Source: an uncultured Eubacteriales bacterium
Lineage (GTDB): Bacteria > Bacillota > Clostridia > Monoglobales > Monoglobaceae
Assembly (NCBI GenBank): GCA_900552305.1
Contig: URZD01000107.1
Coordinates: forward strand, 1 to 7,519
DNA length: 7,519 bases
Reading direction: 5' to 3'
Shown: piece after piece, positions 6,303 through 7,519 of the stretch
Position numbering within the stretch: position 1 is the stretch's first letter
Layout: each line of letters opens with the position of its first letter
Notes under the pieces: model-generated
The model's input: the letters and a program-made list of their open reading frames with translations, nothing else
Databases searched by the model: none
Told to the model about the DNA's origin: nothing
Position numbers and translations under genes: made by a program

Positions 6303-6336
6303 GGTTGAATGTTTTTTTGACATTCAACCTTTTTTT
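6303..6336 (+). terminator. Strong intrinsic terminator after jag
   Basis: A 10-bp perfect stem GGTTGAATGT / ACATTCAACC (6303-6312 and 6320-6329) with a 7-base loop is followed by seven T (6330-6336), 8 bases after the jag stop codon. The minus strand has no T tract after the stem, so it works in one direction and ends the rpmH-to-jag transcript, separating it from argC. Confidence 0.93.
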
Positions 6337-6518
6337 ACAAAAACATCTTTTAAAGACACCGCCGCAACAGCTGATTCAAATGTAAAAGTATTATATGTTT
6401 TGTATAAAGACGCGCTCTGTGCGATACGCATACAGTTTTTTTATGCGTTACCCGGACAGTTGTCGGCAAAACGGACATAAAAATCCATACAAATCGCATA
6501 CCGCGCGTCGCAGACGGT
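6337..6518. other. Intergenic stretch with no supported gene
   Basis: No coding frame here has a ribosome binding site or recognisable protein, and no tRNA-like fold was seen. It holds one 7-bp hairpin ACGCATA / TATGCGT (6426-6432 and 6442-6448) without a terminator tail on either strand, and a 12-mer TCGCATACCGCG (6494-6505) shared with the rpmH-rnpA gap (3661-3672). Confidence 0.5.
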
Positions 6519-6603
6519 AAAAAATAAAACAGTCGGCATAAATGCCAACTGTACAGATATGCCGTAAATTTTGCACAACCCGCCCCGTTTTTGCGGCACA
6601 TAT
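6519..6603 (-). ncRNA. Candidate small RNA, divergent from argC
   Basis: On the minus strand a promoter-like element (6638-6610) is followed about 60 bases later by a terminator-like hairpin. The stem is ACAGTTGGC / GCCGACTGT (6552-6544 and 6537-6529), 9 bp with one mismatch and a 6-base loop, followed by TTTTATTTTTT (6529-6519). On the plus strand the hairpin has no T tract, so the signal points only leftward. The implied transcript is about 85 nt. It contains a G-rich segment near 6587-6576 and alternative pairings, such as CGGCATA / TATGCCG (6534-6540 with 6558-6564). An open frame across it has no ribosome binding site and would run through the terminator, so it is probably noncoding. No known RNA family was recognised. 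Confidence 0.38.
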
Positions 6604-6609
6604 TGCACC

Positions 6610-6638
6610 ATTATAACGAAATCTGCTTATTTTTTGAA
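6610..6638 (-). promoter_or_regulatory. Candidate minus-strand promoter for the small RNA
   Basis: A perfect TATAAT (6615-6610) lies 17 bases after TTCAAA (6638-6633), a 4 of 6 match to the -35 consensus. A start near 6603 is predicted. The -35 element overlaps the first ARG-box-like site (6635-6648), so a regulator of argC could also control this promoter. Confidence 0.42.
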
Positions 6639-6648
6639 TATTTATGCG
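6635..6648 (+). promoter_or_regulatory. ARG-box-like site 1
   Basis: TGAATATTTATGCG matches the arginine-repressor dyad pattern TGNATA-WW-TATNCA at all but the last position. Its centre is 6641.5, upstream of the argC -35 element and over the -35 of the divergent candidate promoter. Confidence 0.55.
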
Positions 6649-6655
6649 TTTTTTC

Positions 6656-6684
6656 TTGACTTTTTTGCATAAATATGTTTTAAT
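6656..6684 (+). promoter_or_regulatory. argC promoter
   Basis: TTGACT (6656-6661) and TTTAAT (6679-6684) are separated by 17 bases, each 5 of 6 to consensus. The start near 6691 gives a leader of about 42 bases with CGGAG (6719-6723) 9 bases before the argC ATG. Operator-like sites lie upstream, within the spacer, and just downstream of the start. Confidence 0.75.
6666..6679 (+). promoter_or_regulatory. ARG-box-like site 2 (in promoter spacer)
   Basis: TGCATAAATATGTT keeps the ATA-WW-TAT core and the TGNATA half-site, while the right half is weaker. Its centre at 6672.5 is 31 bases from site 1, and it fills the spacer between the -35 and -10 elements, where a bound repressor would block RNA polymerase. 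Confidence 0.55.
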
Positions 6685-6697
6685 AGTAATATATACA

Positions 6698-6711
6698 CGA
6701 ATATTTATACA
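6698..6711 (+). promoter_or_regulatory. ARG-box-like site 3 (early leader)
   Basis: CGAATATTTATACA matches TGNATA-WW-TATNCA at all but the first position. Its centre at 6704.5 is 32 bases from site 2 and just after the expected transcription start. It contains most of a 14-mer, ATATTTATACAAGT (6701-6714), that recurs exactly in the rpmH leader (3445-3458). Confidence 0.55.
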
Positions 6712-6732
6712 AGTAAAACGGAGCTGAAAGAA

Positions 6733-7519
6733 ATGAGTAAAACCAGAGTTTTTATTGACGGAAGCGCCGGAACGACCGGACTGAGAATCTTTGACCGCCT
6801 TTCCGAGAGAAGCGACATCGAGCTTATCGGAATCCCCGAGGAAAAGCGCAAAGAGCTTAAATTCCGCAAAGAGGCAATCGAAAGCGCGGACGCCGCGTTT
6901 TTGTGCCTGCCCGACGCTGCCGCGCGGGAGATAGCGGACATAATCGAAAACCCGAACGTAAAAATTCTTGATACGTCTACCGCGCACCGCACCAATCCCG
7001 ATTGGGCGTACGGCTTTCCGGAGCTTTCGGATACGCTGCGCAAAAAACTCGAAGGTTCAAACCGCATAGCTGTCCCCGGCTGCCACGCAAGCGGATTTTG
7101 CTCAACGGTCGCGCCGCTTGTCATGCACGGAATTATCCCCGCGGACTATCCCGTATGTTGCACCTCTGTCACCGGCTACAGCGGCGGCGGCAAGAAAATG
7201 ATTGCGGAATACGAGGGCGATAGCCGCAGCGCGGCGCTTGACGCGCCGCGCCAGTACGGTCTTTCGCAGCAGCACAAGCACCTTCCCGAAATGAAAGTGA
7301 TATGCGGACTTATGTACGAGCCGTGCTTTTCGCCTATTGTTGCGGACTTTTACAGCGGAATGACGGTTACCGTGCCGCTTTTCACAAGGTTGCTTTCAAA
7401 GAAGGTAACCCCGCACAATGTATTTGAGATTCTGGCTGAACATTACGCGGGTCAAAAGCTGATACAAGTAACCTACGGCAGCGAGCCAATGCTTGACTCC
7501 AATAGCTTCAGCGGCAGGG
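6733..7519 (+). CDS. argC: N-acetyl-gamma-glutamyl-phosphate reductase, type 2 (runs off the window)
   Basis: ArgC catalyses the NADPH-dependent reduction of N-acetylglutamyl phosphate to the semialdehyde, the third step of arginine synthesis, in the cytoplasm. The visible 262 residues begin SKTRVFIDGSAGTTGLRIFDRL (2-23), the nucleotide-binding fold in the form used by type 2 (about 310-residue) enzymes. LPDAAAREI (59-67), DTSTAHR (80-86) and YGFPEL (93-98) follow. The catalytic cysteine is C117 in VPGCHASGF, and VTGYSGGGKKMIAEYE (146-161) is a type 2 hallmark. KHLPE (182-186) is the expected active-site segment. The ATG at 6733 is 9 bases after CGGAG. About 50 C-terminal residues are missing at the window edge. 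The gene has its own promoter with three ARG-box-like sites and probably heads an arginine operon. Confidence 0.95.
   Translation, partial: MSKTRVFIDGSAGTTGLRIFDRLSERSDIELIGIPEEKRKELKFRKEAIESADAAFLCLPDAAAREIADIIENPNVKILDTSTAHRTNPDWAYGFPELSDTLRKKLEGSNRIAVPGCHASGFCSTVAPLVMHGIIPADYPVCCTSVTGYSGGGKKMIAEYEGDSRSAALDAPRQYGLSQQHKHLPEMKVICGLMYEPCFSPIVADFYSGMTVTVPLFTRLLSKKVTPHNVFEILAEHYAGQKLIQVTYGSEPMLDSNSFSGR

Noticed and set aside
6404..6413. ATAAAGACGC shared with the rpmH terminator region (3614-3623), suggesting a duplicated rpmH tail.
   Set aside because: Only 10 bases match and the hairpin partner arm is not kept, so chance is the simpler explanation.
6350..6601. An 83-codon open frame on the minus strand between jag and argC.
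   Set aside because: No ribosome binding site, odd composition, no recognisable domain, and it would read through the terminator-like hairpin at 6552-6519.

Overview
The window looks like the chromosomal replication-origin neighbourhood of a low-to-moderate GC member of the Bacillota, most likely class Clostridia. The basis is the conserved block rpmH-rnpA-yidD-yidC-jag diverging from dnaA, a Jag/KhpB protein with a Jag_N domain, a DnaD-type replication protein, sigma-A style promoters (TTGACA/TATAAT), strong GGAGG ribosome binding sites, and a good Spo0A-box match. Genus or species cannot be set from this sequence alone.

Left arm, minus strand (1-3040): dnaA is followed after 6 bases by mnmE, and after a further 63 bases by the 5' part of a DnaD-like gene that runs off the window. 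No terminator is visible between them, so they probably form one transcript joining the replication initiator, a tRNA-modification GTPase and a probable helicase-loading factor. This is not the usual order: dnaA is normally followed by dnaN, and mnmE normally follows jag on the other arm.

Centre (3041-3482): an AT-rich intergenic region carries two candidate dnaA promoters, one strong rpmH promoter with an AT-rich upstream tract, and a Spo0A-box-like site. It sits where an origin is expected, but I find no canonical DnaA box in it.

Right arm, plus strand (3483-6336): rpmH (ribosomal protein L34), a hairpin attenuator, rnpA (RNase P protein), yidD, yidC (membrane insertase) and jag (RNA-binding KH/R3H protein), ending in a strong intrinsic terminator. 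Coding is tightly packed: rnpA and yidD overlap by 8 bases and yidC and jag by 38 bases. The block links ribosome and tRNA maturation with membrane protein insertion.

Far right (6337-7519): a 396-base stretch between the jag terminator and argC, then a type 2 argC that runs off the window. The argC promoter carries three similar dyad sites resembling ARG boxes, spaced about three helical turns apart. Diverging from it on the minus strand are a promoter-like element and a terminator-like hairpin that together could define an unannotated small RNA of about 85 nt. This possible small RNA and the altered gene order around dnaA are the most interesting points. Everything else is well-known core machinery.
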